From positions 124,001 through 188,000 of the forward strand of contig PMUI01000019.1 in the NCBI GenBank assembly GCA_003166955.1: DNA of 64,000 nucleotides. Direction: 5' to 3'. How positions within the stretch are numbered: position 1 is the stretch's first letter; the number at the start of each line of letters is the position of its first letter. Position numbers and translations under genes: made by a program. A model generated the notes under the pieces. The model was not told the DNA's origin, searched no databases, and saw only the letters and a program-made list of their open reading frames with translations. Of this stretch, positions 34,004 to 43,569 are shown piece after piece. The stretch is from Acidobacterium sp. Its GTDB lineage: Bacteria > Acidobacteriota > Terriglobia > Terriglobales > Acidobacteriaceae.

Positions 34004-36556
34004 TCAGAACAGGCTGATCCGGTGCGCCAGGTCGCCCACATTCGAGAACCCGGCGAAGTTCACGCTGTAGAAATACTCCGTATCGTCACGAATCGATCCC
34101 AACGAGAACCGCCGGTACTGAAAATCGAACCCGCAGCAGTTCCAGTTGTATTGCGTCTGCACCGCCCCATACTGCAGTTGCTGATGAACGAGATCGTAGG
34201 CCGCATTCACCCCAAAGCTCGGCCCCAGCTTGCTCGCCGCTCCGTAAATTGCCGCCATATGGATTTGGTTGTACGGGTTCGGTGCGTTTGGCGAACCCGG
34301 CGGCGTCTTCGCCGTCGTCAGCGGAGTCGTTCCCAGCGGCACGTTGAGGTACGAATCCCCAAACTGCAATCGGTAAAACCCGTGCTGATACCCGGCAAAC
34401 ACGTTGCTGGAGGTTATCTTCCCCTCCTTCGCGTCGTAATCCAGATCCCACTCAACATCCGTAGCCGTCGTTGTCCGCATCCGCAGCCGCGAAATCACCG
34501 GCGTTGTGTGCCGCGCTTCGGTCAGAAAATCGATGCCCGTAAAATCCAGCGTCGTGTCCAGCGGATTCGGCGTCCCCCGCGTGATCGCATGATCGAAGTC
34601 CGGCTCAAAATAGTATTTCTGCGCCACACGCCACGTGATCCAGTCTCGCGTCCCACCTCCACACTCCGACTCCGGACGAGGCCCCAAGGCACCACCCCGC
34701 CCGGTATTGGCTCTCTGCGATGCCACCGCTTCATCTCCCTCGCACGGTTGCGGACCCACATGCCGCAGAAATAACCGCTGCGTCAGCCCATACTCCAGCT
34801 CGTTGGTGTTGCTGCCTATATCCGTGTCATCGAAACGAAGGATCTCTCGAAAATTGTTGATGCCCGTCACGTATCGATACTCCACCTCCGGCTCGATCGT
34901 GTGCCGCACCTCGCCGCCCACCAGATGCACCAGCCAGGGCGAACTGAAGTCGCGCTCCAGCGCCGGCGGCCGCAACTCGAATCCCGCTTCCGCATCCGTC
35001 CGCGAAGTCCCGGCCGCGCGCACCTGCGGAATCTGATCCAGATTCACAGGGAACTGACTCTTTCCGTACCACGTCTCCCGAAACGCCGCATTCGGCCGAA
35101 ACATCCAGCCGAAGAAGTGCAGCGGCATCGACACACGCGGATAAAAGTCCACCCGCGGAACCTCTGCCGTGGTCCGAAAGCTCGGATAGTCGTGCCGCGA
35201 CAGTGCCCCGGCTGATCCGCTGAATCCCCACCACACCGGAGAAACGCTCATCGCGCCGCCCAGCCGCCGGTCCGCCGACTCCACATCGACCTCCGGCAGA
35301 TGCAGGATTCTTACTTCATCGCCCACAACCGCGGCGCTCTGGAAGTCCTGGTACCGGTTCGCCCGCAGGCTCGCCCAGAAATCGTGATCTTCGTGCGTCG
35401 CAAACACCTGCGACTTCACCTCGGAGTTGATCGCGATCGCGTAGTCTTCCTCAAACACCAGCCGATAAATGTACGAACTCAGATACTCCGCGTCGACCAC
35501 TCCCGTCGTGTGCGGCGAAAAATCATAGCGCCCGTCCGCGCTGATATCGACTCCGCCCTGGTTGATCGGTTTCCCTCCCGGGTTCGCCAGGCCCCGGTCC
35601 AGCAGGCTGTGAAAGTGAACCGTCCCGAAATCCTCACCCGCCCCCCGGTATCGAAACATCCCGTTCGGCGCCCATCCGCGCTTCGAGTAATACTGCGACG
35701 CCAATGTCAGATCCGCGCTTCGCCCCAGCGTCAGATAGAACCCCTCCCCGAGAATCAATCCCTTGCTCGTGTTGTTGCCGACGTAAGGCAACAGAATCCC
35801 CGACTCCCGCTGCACATCCACCGCATGCGTGGCAAACGGCAAGTACAGCAGCGGCATATGAAACATCTCGAAATACCCGTTGCTGGTCTTCGCCACGCCG
35901 TTGTTCAGTTCCATCGTCTGCGCAATGATCCGCCAGTCCGGCCGCGGCAACCGGCACGACGTCATCGTGCCGTGGATCACCCGGTAATGCCCCTGCCCCA
36001 GTTGCAGCACTTCGCGCCCGGTCAGCGCAAACGGATTCGGCGCCGTGAACACCATCCGCCCGCGCGGATTGCGCTCCACGCCCAGCGTTCCCACCACATC
36101 AAAAAAATCGCCCGTATTCGCAAACACATTGATCGTGCCGTGATCCGCGATAAAGTGCTCATCATCGGGGCCGCCATCGATCATCATGTGTCCCCGGGCC
36201 TCGATCACCCCGCTCGCGTCGTTCCAGGTCGCATGATCCGCATGCACGATGTAGTTGCGGTAGTAAATCACCACATCGCCGTCCAGCGTATAGAGGTTGG
36301 CATGCGGCAGAGACTCCCGCTTCTGATCGTTCGCCTTGATCTGGACCGGCACGCCGGCCTCCGGCTGCGGCACCACGTGGGCTTCCGGCAAAGTGCTTTG
36401 CAGGCTCGGCTCGTCAGGCAGATTGTCGGCGGAGCTGACAGGGGCAGCGCCCCGCGAGGGCGGGGCGAGGGGAAGCTCTGTGGTAACCGCCTGCGCCCAA
36501 AGCCGCGGCTGCAACAGCAGATACAGCGTGATACACCAAAGCAGGCGGATTCTCAT
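34004..36556 (-). CDS. lptD: LPS-assembly protein LptD
   Basis: An 850-residue outer-membrane beta-barrel that inserts lipopolysaccharide. The ATG at 36556 begins a signal peptide (MRIRLLWCITLYLLLQPRLW). The OstA/LptA-like periplasmic domain follows (YTLDGDVVIYYRNYIVHADH, IEARGHMMI), then the long LptD barrel. A cysteine pair (NWNCCGFDFQ, about residues 806-807) sits where E. coli LptD has the CC pair used for its essential disulfides; other cysteines occur near residues 200, 605 and 629. The gene is divergent from the RDD gene. Confidence 0.93.
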   Translation of the reverse strand: MRIRLLWCITLYLLLQPRLWAQAVTTELPLAPPSRGAAPVSSADNLPDEPSLQSTLPEAHVVPQPEAGVPVQIKANDQKRESLPHANLYTLDGDVVIYYRNYIVHADHATWNDASGVIEARGHMMIDGGPDDEHFIADHGTINVFANTGDFFDVVGTLGVERNPRGRMVFTAPNPFALTGREVLQLGQGHYRVIHGTMTSCRLPRPDWRIIAQTMELNNGVAKTSNGYFEMFHMPLLYLPFATHAVDVQRESGILLPYVGNNTSKGLILGEGFYLTLGRSADLTLASQYYSKRGWAPNGMFRYRGAGEDFGTVHFHSLLDRGLANPGGKPINQGGVDISADGRYDFSPHTTGVVDAEYLSSYIYRLVFEEDYAIAINSEVKSQVFATHEDHDFWASLRANRYQDFQSAAVVGDEVRILHLPEVDVESADRRLGGAMSVSPVWWGFSGSAGALSRHDYPSFRTTAEVPRVDFYPRVSMPLHFFGWMFRPNAAFRETWYGKSQFPVNLDQIPQVRAAGTSRTDAEAGFELRPPALERDFSSPWLVHLVGGEVRHTIEPEVEYRYVTGINNFREILRFDDTDIGSNTNELEYGLTQRLFLRHVGPQPCEGDEAVASQRANTGRGGALGPRPESECGGGTRDWITWRVAQKYYFEPDFDHAITRGTPNPLDTTLDFTGIDFLTEARHTTPVISRLRMRTTTATDVEWDLDYDAKEGKITSSNVFAGYQHGFYRLQFGDSYLNVPLGTTPLTTAKTPPGSPNAPNPYNQIHMAAIYGAASKLGPSFGVNAAYDLVHQQLQYGAVQTQYNWNCCGFDFQYRRFSLGSIRDDTEYFYSVNFAGFSNVGDLAHRISLF

Positions 36557-36719
36557 TGCGCGCGGCAACTCCAGCATAGCAAAGCGGAATGCTGAGGCTT
36601 CGCCGCGCAAAGCGCCATGCAGTTTCCTTGCGACCGTCGTTCTTGTTCCGGGTTCAGCCTCAATAAGTTCACAGACGCGGTTCCGGCCCCTTAGTTTCTC
36701 CGCCGAATGCGTGCAGAAT

Positions 36720-38039
36720 ATGAATGAGGACGAATTGACCGGCTCAACTTCCAATCCGGACTCGCTCGCCCCCGAGGCGCAGTCACCCGGGCAGCCGGAA
36801 CCTCCTGCAATCGTCCAGCCCTGGAAGGACGAAATCCCCGCCCGCGTCCGCGCCCATCGCACCCGCAACCGCGTGCCCCCCAATCAGCCCGCGCTGCCTG
36901 GCATGGAAGAAGCGGCCTCACCCACATCGATCGCCGCTCGCGTCGCCGAGCGCTATGCTCGGCTCCCCTCCTACCGAGAAACGCTGGCCGCCCAGGCCGC
37001 CCCAGAATCCACCCCCAAGTCCCCCGCCTCCGCACGCTCAGCGCCCCCTTCCGAAGCCACGCCTCCTCAACTCACCCTGAGCCCGTCAGCCGCGGAGCCT
37101 GAACCCGCCTCCGCCCAATCCGCCCCCGAGCCGTATCAGCCTGCGCTCATCCGCTATTCGGTCAGCAGCGATTCGCTGCCCACCCCGCGCTCCACCCCGC
37201 CAGAAGCGCGTATCGAGAGCGCTGCCCTTTCACAGGACCCTGAATTCGCTCCGATCGATCCCTTAGAGGCCGCGGTCGTCGAACCCACCCGGCCGCTGCC
37301 CGCCAGCGTCATCACTTCTCCCCGCGAACTCGTAGCGCCCTTCAAAGCGCGTCCCCGTCTCGCCGAAGGACCCCTGCGAGACGACCCGTCCGCGCAACCA
37401 GCAGCCTCCGAGCCAATGTCGCTTGCCGACGAACAACCGACCGTGGCAAACTCACCAGCGGAAAACACGGATTTCCGAGTTGCCCCAACCGCGCCCGAAT
37501 CCGGTTCTCCCGCGCCCAACCCGTCCACTTCCATCCCGCCCGAGTGGCGCTCGATTCACCTGGATACGGAGCCTCCCATCCCCGAGCCACAGACATCCTC
37601 CGCGCTCATCGACGAAACGCCTCTGCACGTCGCCTCGCTCAAAGACCGCGCCCAAGCCGCCCTCATCGACTGCGCCCTGATCCTCTCCGCCTTTCTGCTG
37701 TTCTGCGCAGTCTTCGTGATTTGCTCCACCAGCCTGCCTCATGGCCGCATCGCCCTCATCGGCGCGGGCGCGATTCTGTTCGCCACCTGGCTCCTCTACC
37801 AGCTCTTGTTCTTCACTCTCACTGACGCGACACCCGGCATGCGCTACGCCCATATCGCGCTCTGCACCTTCGATGACGAGAATCCCAGCCGTCCCCAGCT
37901 GCGCGGCCGTATCGCGGCTCTCCTGCTCTCCGCCCTGCCTCTCGGCCTCGGCTTTCTCTGGGCCGTTTTCGACGAGGATTCCCTCGGCTGGCACGACCGC
38001 ATCACACAGACCTACCAGCGCAGCTATCGCGAACAGTGA
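36720..38039 (+). CDS. RDD family membrane protein with long Pro-rich N-terminus
   Basis: A 439-residue protein. Residues 1-300 are a low-complexity, Pro/Ala/Ser/Glu-rich, probably disordered cytoplasmic region (for instance QPALPGMEEAASPTSIAARV). From about residue 305 an RDD domain follows: DRAQAALIDCALILSAFLLF, helix 2 near LIGAGAILFATWLLYQ, TLTDATPGMRYAHIAL and a last helix ending in DEDSLGWHDRITQT. RDD proteins are thought to act in transport, partly as cation/proton antiporters. The ATG at 36720 is divergent from lptD by 163 bases. Confidence 0.85.
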   Translation: MNEDELTGSTSNPDSLAPEAQSPGQPEPPAIVQPWKDEIPARVRAHRTRNRVPPNQPALPGMEEAASPTSIAARVAERYARLPSYRETLAAQAAPESTPKSPASARSAPPSEATPPQLTLSPSAAEPEPASAQSAPEPYQPALIRYSVSSDSLPTPRSTPPEARIESAALSQDPEFAPIDPLEAAVVEPTRPLPASVITSPRELVAPFKARPRLAEGPLRDDPSAQPAASEPMSLADEQPTVANSPAENTDFRVAPTAPESGSPAPNPSTSIPPEWRSIHLDTEPPIPEPQTSSALIDETPLHVASLKDRAQAALIDCALILSAFLLFCAVFVICSTSLPHGRIALIGAGAILFATWLLYQLLFFTLTDATPGMRYAHIALCTFDDENPSRPQLRGRIAALLLSALPLGLGFLWAVFDEDSLGWHDRITQTYQRSYREQ

Positions 38040-38099
38040 TTTAGTGTGGTTCGTAACCACGACCGCGACTTTTGACCCAAAATTCGCATCTGATTTTCC

Positions 38100-38492
38100 G
38101 TGACGACTACAACGATGGCTACCGCTGCCCCCGATTTAGGACCCTGGCACGGTCAGTTCGAAGGTCATGCCCGCGTCTATATGGTTCTTGCCCTTGTCGA
38201 AGCTGCTTCCCTGGTGATCTCTCCCTGGATCCTTGGCTGGATCGCCATCCTTCATCATCGCGGTCGCGTCCTCGCCGGCGATTTGCCCGTTTCGCCTGGC
38301 TGGCTTGCGGTCATCGATTTCCTCGGCATCATCCTCGCCTACGCCTGGTTTTCCCTCTACCGCCGCCTCAGCGCGAAGATCGCCGAAGGCGCCCCCGGCT
38401 ACCCGTTCCTCGACCGAATCCGCCTAACGATTTCCCTGCTCGCCCAGAACGTGCTCGCGCTCGTGATCCTGATCGCCATCAAAGTCCGATGA
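38100..38492 (+). CDS. Small three-helix membrane protein
   Basis: About 130 residues; a GTG at 38100 or an ATG at 38115 could start it, and neither has a clear ribosome-binding site. Hydrophobic segments lie near residues 28-48 (MVLALVEAASLVISPWILGW), 69-85 (WLAVIDFLGIILAYAWF) and 110-127 (LTISLLAQNVLALVILIA). It follows the RDD gene by 60 bases. No family recognised; codon use matches its neighbours. Confidence 0.65.
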   Translation: MTTTTMATAAPDLGPWHGQFEGHARVYMVLALVEAASLVISPWILGWIAILHHRGRVLAGDLPVSPGWLAVIDFLGIILAYAWFSLYRRLSAKIAEGAPGYPFLDRIRLTISLLAQNVLALVILIAIKVR

Positions 38493-38522
38493 TGCCTCAG
38501 TTTCCCGATCACTGATCTCTGA

Positions 38523-41500
38523 TCACTGCACCGGCATTTCGTGCGCCGGCCGATAATCGAACAACCACCGCTGCCGCCGATCGCCCGACTCATACCGGTT
38601 GTTCCACTCCAGCCAGTACCGATCCGCGTCCCGCGTCTCCGGATAATGCTCCTTCGCCGGATACGGATACCGGCTCATCCCATGGAACGGCATCTGCGCC
38701 ACCGTAAATGGCGACGCCTCCCACCAGTCCATGTCCTTCACAAATCCGTTCGCGTAGAAGAAGTAGTCCCGCTTCCATCCCGCCGGTAGCGCCGGCAATG
38801 AACCCGCGCTGAACTCCGCGTCGATCTCCTCGCCCGTCCCAAAAATCACGTACCGATTGTCGATACGCTGCAGCAGTGGTGTCACATCCCCATACCGTGT
38901 GTACACGCCCCGCGCCCACAGGAACGGCCCTGTGGCGCTGATCTGGTTGTAGTCGTACGTCAAATCGCCCGGAGTTGCGCCTTCAATCTGTTTCGGGTAG
39001 CCACGAAACGCCAGATGCGCCATCGCCAGCGGCACTTCTGTCCGACGCACATCCGACGCGGCCTCCGGCCCGTTATCCACCCGCACCCGATCCCAGTAGA
39101 TCTGCAGATTTGTCGTGATCCGAATCTTCCGCGCGCCCGCCGGCAGCTTCCCCGTCAGATCCACCACAATCGTCCGCTCGAGGCCCGCAGGAAATCCCAT
39201 GTCCTCGACAACGCGTTTCCAGCCCCCGTCAGACATTTGCACATCCACACGCGGCGGCACCGGCTGCAACCCCGCCTGCCACGCCGCATACATCGAGCTC
39301 GCGCTGAAGTACTCGATATACCCATCCATCAACAGCCGCAGCGGACGCGACGGCGACCACGCCCCCACATCCAGCGTCAGCGTGTGCTGGTTCGCAAACC
39401 CCGCATAGCTCAGGTTCGTGAAGTCCCGCACGAACCGGTGATCCTTGTCTGCCAGCAGCTCCCGCACATCGCCACCCTTGTCGTCCCACGCACCCGCCAC
39501 CGGCCGCGCGTCTGACACGGCCACCGTTTTGCCCGAAGCAAACGGCGGCTCACTCAAAAACCGCTCATCGGGATAAACCTCCGTCCCCGCCTCATGATCC
39601 ACTGCCACCAGCCGCAGCTGGTCGATGTAGTTGACCTCCTCCATCGGCTCGCCAATCCGCAGGCTCAGCATCGGGGTCCCTGACGCGCCCGATGTTGGCG
39701 CGCCGGGGCGGAGCTGCCCATTCCGCGCCCGCAGCTTGTCGCCACCCACCTTCACCCACTCGTCAGGATCATTCTGGTTCGTCGCCACCGGCGAGACCCA
39801 GTGTCCGACAACCGCCGCGCCAATCACGTCCGACACGAACTGATACTGCTTCCCATCCCACGCAAACAGCGTCGGACACGAACTCCCTCTCCGATCCAGC
39901 TCCTTCAGAGCCAGCTGTTTCGTCGCATCAATATCAATCTCGTCCTGCGGAACCCCCGTCGGCCACAGCAGCCGCACTACATCGGCCTTCGCCGCCAGTC
40001 CCAACCCCGCCACAATCTCCGTCGAACCCTGGCTCAAATAACCCGACGCGCCCGCAACCTCAAACTTCTGCCACTGCCCGCCGGCGAGAACCTCCACCTT
40101 CGTCCCAATCGCCGTTTTGTTGTCCGCCAGCCCCGTCAGCGCAATCCGCAGCGAATGATTCTTGTTCCCGCCCACATTCCGCAGCAGCACCGGCGGCGAG
40201 TACAGCTGCGTCACAATCAAATCCGTCGCTCCATCCCCATCCACATCCGCCGCAATCACCGACCGCACTTCGCCCAGCTTCACCCCGTCAAGCCCCAGCG
40301 AAGAACTAACATCCTCAAATCCCTGGGTTCCGGATTTCGGTCCCAGGTTGCGGAACACGCGCACCTCCGCCCCGTGTGCCGTGTGGAACAGCACCGCAAG
40401 ATCGATCCATCCGTCATTGTCCACGTCGATCGGCGTCGCGCTCCAGGCCCCGAGTACGTCCGCTGGCACTGGCAAGGGCACCCGCTCGAACCTCTTCCCC
40501 TCAATGTTCCGCCACAGGCTCACGTAGGGCGGAGCCATGCTTGTCACAGCTACATCCATCCAGCCATCTTTGTCGAAATCAAAGACGGCGATGCCACCCC
40601 CGCCCCGCACGCTGTCGTCTGGATACAGGCGCACCGGCTTGAAAGGCCCCTCCCGCTGGTTCTCGTAGATCACCGGCCCCGACGGCGAACCGGCTACCAC
40701 CAGATCGACCGCGCGGTCGTTGTTGATGTCCGAAAGAATCGCCTGCGACGTGCTGCCCTCTCCCGCCAGCCCCGTTGGCCCCGTCCACTCCGTGAATGTC
40801 GAATTCCCGTTGTTCCGCCACATCACGTTCGGGCCCTTCCCCTTCTCTGCCGAACCGGTCACAAAAAGGTCCAGGTCCCCGTCGTGATCGAAATCGACAA
40901 ACGTCAATCCCATCGGCCAATTCAACTGCTGAATCCCAACCTTCGCCGTCACATCCTCAAACTTCCCGCCACCCAGGTTATGAAACAGAATCACCTGATG
41001 CTTCATCGACACCGCGACATCCGGCAGCCCGTCGTTGTCGAAATCTCCCACGGCGCATGCGATTCCTTCGCCCCTTGCATCCAGCCCCGTTTCATTCGGA
41101 GACACCAGTTCGAATGACCCGTTGCCCAGATTCCGATACGTCCGAATGGCATGCTCCCCGGCATCCATAGCGATCAGATCCTGATGCCCGGGGCCGAAGA
41201 TGTCCGCAATGCACCCGCCTCCCCCTGGACCCGCACCGATATCCCCCTTCGGCGACGGCCCCGGCAGTTCCTTCGCCTCAAACCGCACCGGGATCATCGC
41301 CCCCACCGGCGACGGCGCCACCGTCATCTCCTCCATCGTCGAATAGTGCCCCCGCTCGCCATACCCTACGCTCAGCGGCGCCGCGATCTTCGTCTGCGTG
41401 AAGTGCTGGAAAACCTTCAGGTGCTCATGCGCCTCGTCCACGCGTCCCGCCCGCTGCAGCGCCCGCGCCAAACCAAACTCCGCCGAAGCATGCCGCGGCT

Positions 41501-42041
41501 GCAGCTTCAACGCCATCTCAAACTCCGTGATCGCTCCGTTCATATCGCCGAGGCTCATATCCAGCGACCCTACAAAATAATGCGCATCCGCGTCGTTGGG
41601 ATCGATTGCCACCACCTTTCGCATGTCCTCGATTGCGTCTTTCTGATCCGCCTCGTCCATCTGCGTCAGGCCCAGGTTGTACCAGACCCGCGGATTGTCC
41701 GGCGCCATCGTCCCCCCCTGCCGCAGCGCCTTTTCCGCCTCGGACAGCTTCTGCAGATACAGCAGCGCAATCCCCCGGTTCAGCACCGGAATAGCCGACT
41801 TCGGATCGGCCGCCTGCGCCTCTTCGAACTTCGCCGCCGACTTTTCCGTCAGCTGCTGATTCATCAGCGCCACGCCAATCGCATTCAGCCGCGCCGCTTC
41901 GGTTGTGTTGGGGTTCTCTGCCGCAGGCCGCGCCGTCAGCGCAGTCAAAGCGCCGATCAGCACAATGCCTGGAACAACAAAGCTAAGAAACGTGAGCCGA
42001 GCCTTGCGACTGGAGATCAGAGGAGTTTTCCTGGATGGCAT
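38523..42041 (-). CDS. Large secreted TPR + FG-GAP/VCBS + ASPIC/UnbV protein
   Basis: About 1,170 residues. After an N-terminal membrane anchor (LTFLSFVVPGIVLIGALTAL) come TPR repeats (NPRVWYNLGLTQMDEADQKD, DADAHYFVGSLDMSLGDMNG). A seven-bladed FG-GAP propeller follows, with calcium-binding-like loops DFDNDGLPDVAV, DFDHDGDLDLFV, DFDKDGWMDVAV and DVDGDGATDLIV. An ASPIC/UnbV domain (IGTKVEVLAGGQWQKFEV) and a long C-terminal domain with CPTLFAWDGKQYQFVSD complete it. Such proteins are common in Acidobacteria; their role outside the cell is not known. The ATG at 42041 precedes the anchor; the frame is open to 42083. Confidence 0.88.
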   Translation of the reverse strand: MPSRKTPLISSRKARLTFLSFVVPGIVLIGALTALTARPAAENPNTTEAARLNAIGVALMNQQLTEKSAAKFEEAQAADPKSAIPVLNRGIALLYLQKLSEAEKALRQGGTMAPDNPRVWYNLGLTQMDEADQKDAIEDMRKVVAIDPNDADAHYFVGSLDMSLGDMNGAITEFEMALKLQPRHASAEFGLARALQRAGRVDEAHEHLKVFQHFTQTKIAAPLSVGYGERGHYSTMEEMTVAPSPVGAMIPVRFEAKELPGPSPKGDIGAGPGGGGCIADIFGPGHQDLIAMDAGEHAIRTYRNLGNGSFELVSPNETGLDARGEGIACAVGDFDNDGLPDVAVSMKHQVILFHNLGGGKFEDVTAKVGIQQLNWPMGLTFVDFDHDGDLDLFVTGSAEKGKGPNVMWRNNGNSTFTEWTGPTGLAGEGSTSQAILSDINNDRAVDLVVAGSPSGPVIYENQREGPFKPVRLYPDDSVRGGGGIAVFDFDKDGWMDVAVTSMAPPYVSLWRNIEGKRFERVPLPVPADVLGAWSATPIDVDNDGWIDLAVLFHTAHGAEVRVFRNLGPKSGTQGFEDVSSSLGLDGVKLGEVRSVIAADVDGDGATDLIVTQLYSPPVLLRNVGGNKNHSLRIALTGLADNKTAIGTKVEVLAGGQWQKFEVAGASGYLSQGSTEIVAGLGLAAKADVVRLLWPTGVPQDEIDIDATKQLALKELDRRGSSCPTLFAWDGKQYQFVSDVIGAAVVGHWVSPVATNQNDPDEWVKVGGDKLRARNGQLRPGAPTSGASGTPMLSLRIGEPMEEVNYIDQLRLVAVDHEAGTEVYPDERFLSEPPFASGKTVAVSDARPVAGAWDDKGGDVRELLADKDHRFVRDFTNLSYAGFANQHTLTLDVGAWSPSRPLRLLMDGYIEYFSASSMYAAWQAGLQPVPPRVDVQMSDGGWKRVVEDMGFPAGLERTIVVDLTGKLPAGARKIRITTNLQIYWDRVRVDNGPEAASDVRRTEVPLAMAHLAFRGYPKQIEGATPGDLTYDYNQISATGPFLWARGVYTRYGDVTPLLQRIDNRYVIFGTGEEIDAEFSAGSLPALPAGWKRDYFFYANGFVKDMDWWEASPFTVAQMPFHGMSRYPYPAKEHYPETRDADRYWLEWNNRYESGDRRQRWLFDYRPAHEMPVQ

Positions 42042-42090
42042 GATTCGCCGTCCATTATATGGATCGACGAATACGCTTCGCACGGGTCTT

Positions 42091-42122
42091 TCTATTCCCT
42101 ATTCCCTGTTGCCTATTCCCTG
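42091..42122. repeat. Heptamer tandem repeat (TATTCCC) after moaA
   Basis: TATTCCC units, with one TGTTGCC variant, repeat with a period of seven just past the moaA stop. A nearly identical tract lies at 48091-48122, and related tracts at 33977-34000 (after lptD) and 6892-6917 (end of lysC). Confidence 0.75.
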
Positions 42123-42126
42123 CTTC

Positions 42127-43167
42127 TCAGCCGCCGATGTGCACCATGCTCCGCGAAGGCTTCAGGAATCCCGGCTCCCCGATATGATGCCGAGATTCCT
42201 TCTGCTCCACCGTTTGACGGATGAACCGCACCAGGTCCTCATCGCTGCCGCCGCGCTGCATCACGCCATACAGGTCGTGATCGCTCTGCGAAAACAGACA
42301 AGTCCGGATCTTCCCGTCCGACGTCAGCCGCACCCGGCTGCAGGCCCCGCAAAATGCCTGGGTCACCGGCGCGATAATCCCAATCTCCCCCACCCCATCA
42401 TCGAACGTGTATCGCACCGCCGTCTCGCTCGCCGCATTGGGCGCCATCCGCACCACCGGCCGAAAACGCCCCAGCGCCTCCACAATCTCCTTCATCGAAA
42501 CCACCGACGCCAGGGTCCACAGCCGATCCTCTTCGAGCGGCATGAACTCGATGAACCGCACGATCACGTCCTCATCTCGCGAGAACCGCGCGAACTCCAC
42601 GATTTGATCCTCGTTGAAACCGCGCAGCAGCACGCAGTTCACCTTCACCGGCTTCAGACCAGCCTTCTGCGCCGCGCGAATCCCCGCCCGAACGCGCTCG
42701 TAGCTGCCCGGCACGCGCGTGATGCGCGCAAACTTCTCCGCATCCACCGCGTCCATGCTCACCGTAATGCGGCTCAGCCCCGCATCGCGCAGCGGCTCAG
42801 CCATCTCCTCCAGAAGATGCCCATTCGTTGTCAGCGCCAGGTCCAGCGCACCGCCATCGAGCGTCCGCAGCCCGCTCAACTCCCGCACCAAATCCGTCAG
42901 ACCGCGCCGCAGCAGCGGCTCGCCTCCGGTCAGCCGGATCTTCTCGATCCCCAACCCCACAAACACCCGCGCAATGCGTAGATAATCCGCAATCGGCAGC
43001 TCCGCATACACAGCGCCTTCATTCCCGGTCCGGCAATAAACGCACTTGTAGTTGCACCGATCCGTCACCGAAATCCGCAAATCGGCGATCACCCGCCCAT
43101 GCTTGTCGATCAGCCGCTCGGCCTTCCCGGCCGCGTCACTCTGGATTGGGTCAAGAACGGTAGGCAT
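42127..43167 (-). CDS. moaA: GTP 3',8-cyclase (molybdenum cofactor synthesis)
   Basis: A 346-residue radical-SAM enzyme that begins molybdopterin synthesis by rearranging GTP. The SAM-binding 4Fe-4S cluster motif is RISVTDRCNYKCVYCRTG; the GTP-binding second cluster is FCGACSRVRLTSDGKIRTCLF. RLTGGEPLLR and VNCVLLRGFNEDQI are also typical. The usual C-terminal GG is kept (SRSMVHIGG), as needed for activity with MoaC. No other moa gene is adjacent; a zinc-ribbon peptide gene lies 40 bases upstream. Confidence 0.95.
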   Translation of the reverse strand: MPTVLDPIQSDAAGKAERLIDKHGRVIADLRISVTDRCNYKCVYCRTGNEGAVYAELPIADYLRIARVFVGLGIEKIRLTGGEPLLRRGLTDLVRELSGLRTLDGGALDLALTTNGHLLEEMAEPLRDAGLSRITVSMDAVDAEKFARITRVPGSYERVRAGIRAAQKAGLKPVKVNCVLLRGFNEDQIVEFARFSRDEDVIVRFIEFMPLEEDRLWTLASVVSMKEIVEALGRFRPVVRMAPNAASETAVRYTFDDGVGEIGIIAPVTQAFCGACSRVRLTSDGKIRTCLFSQSDHDLYGVMQRGGSDEDLVRFIRQTVEQKESRHHIGEPGFLKPSRSMVHIGG

Positions 43168-43207
43168 GAGCTTCTACTCTATTCGATGCGCCCGGCAACC
43201 GTCAGCT

Positions 43208-43390
43208 TCAGCCGGTTTTCCCGGCATTGGGATGTTCCACGACTACCGGCAAAGGCCTCATCGAATAAAACCTCCTCCGGCAATGACGGCAACGGTAAGC
43301 CTTCAGACCAAGAACGCGAAAGAACGCGTCGAACCACCGCCGGTGCGAGTGCCGCAGACCATCCGACCCCGAGCACCGCGGGCATTTCAT
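43208..43390 (-). CDS. 60-residue zinc-ribbon protein
   Basis: A short protein with MKCPRCSGSDGL at its N-terminus and YRCRHCRRRFYS later, i.e. two CXXC knuckles about 32 residues apart, joined by a basic/hydrophobic stretch (SHRRWFDAFFRVLGLKA). The ATG at 43390 is preferred to one 15 bases upstream because it starts at the first knuckle. Similar tiny ribbon proteins are frequent in Acidobacteria (recall). It precedes moaA on the same strand. Function is unknown. Confidence 0.65.
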   Translation of the reverse strand: MKCPRCSGSDGLRHSHRRWFDAFFRVLGLKAYRCRHCRRRFYSMRPLPVVVEHPNAGKTG

Positions 43391-43569
43391 TACCCCTCTG
43401 CTCATCCGAAACTCCTCGTTCGTCGCCGGCAGGCTTCAGCCCGCGACGACTTCTAACAGGAGCGTTTCCTCAGCAGGTTGGCAATTCCCCCATGGACGCT
43501 TCTGGTTGACCCGACCACCAATATGGCATGCACAAAATGCCGGCGTAAATGAAAACTTTGATTCCCCGG

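Noticed and set aside
38041-38060. GTGGTT-CGT-AACCAC hairpin after the RDD gene as a terminator.
   Set aside because: The stem is only six pairs and is not directly followed by a T run, and the next gene follows closely.
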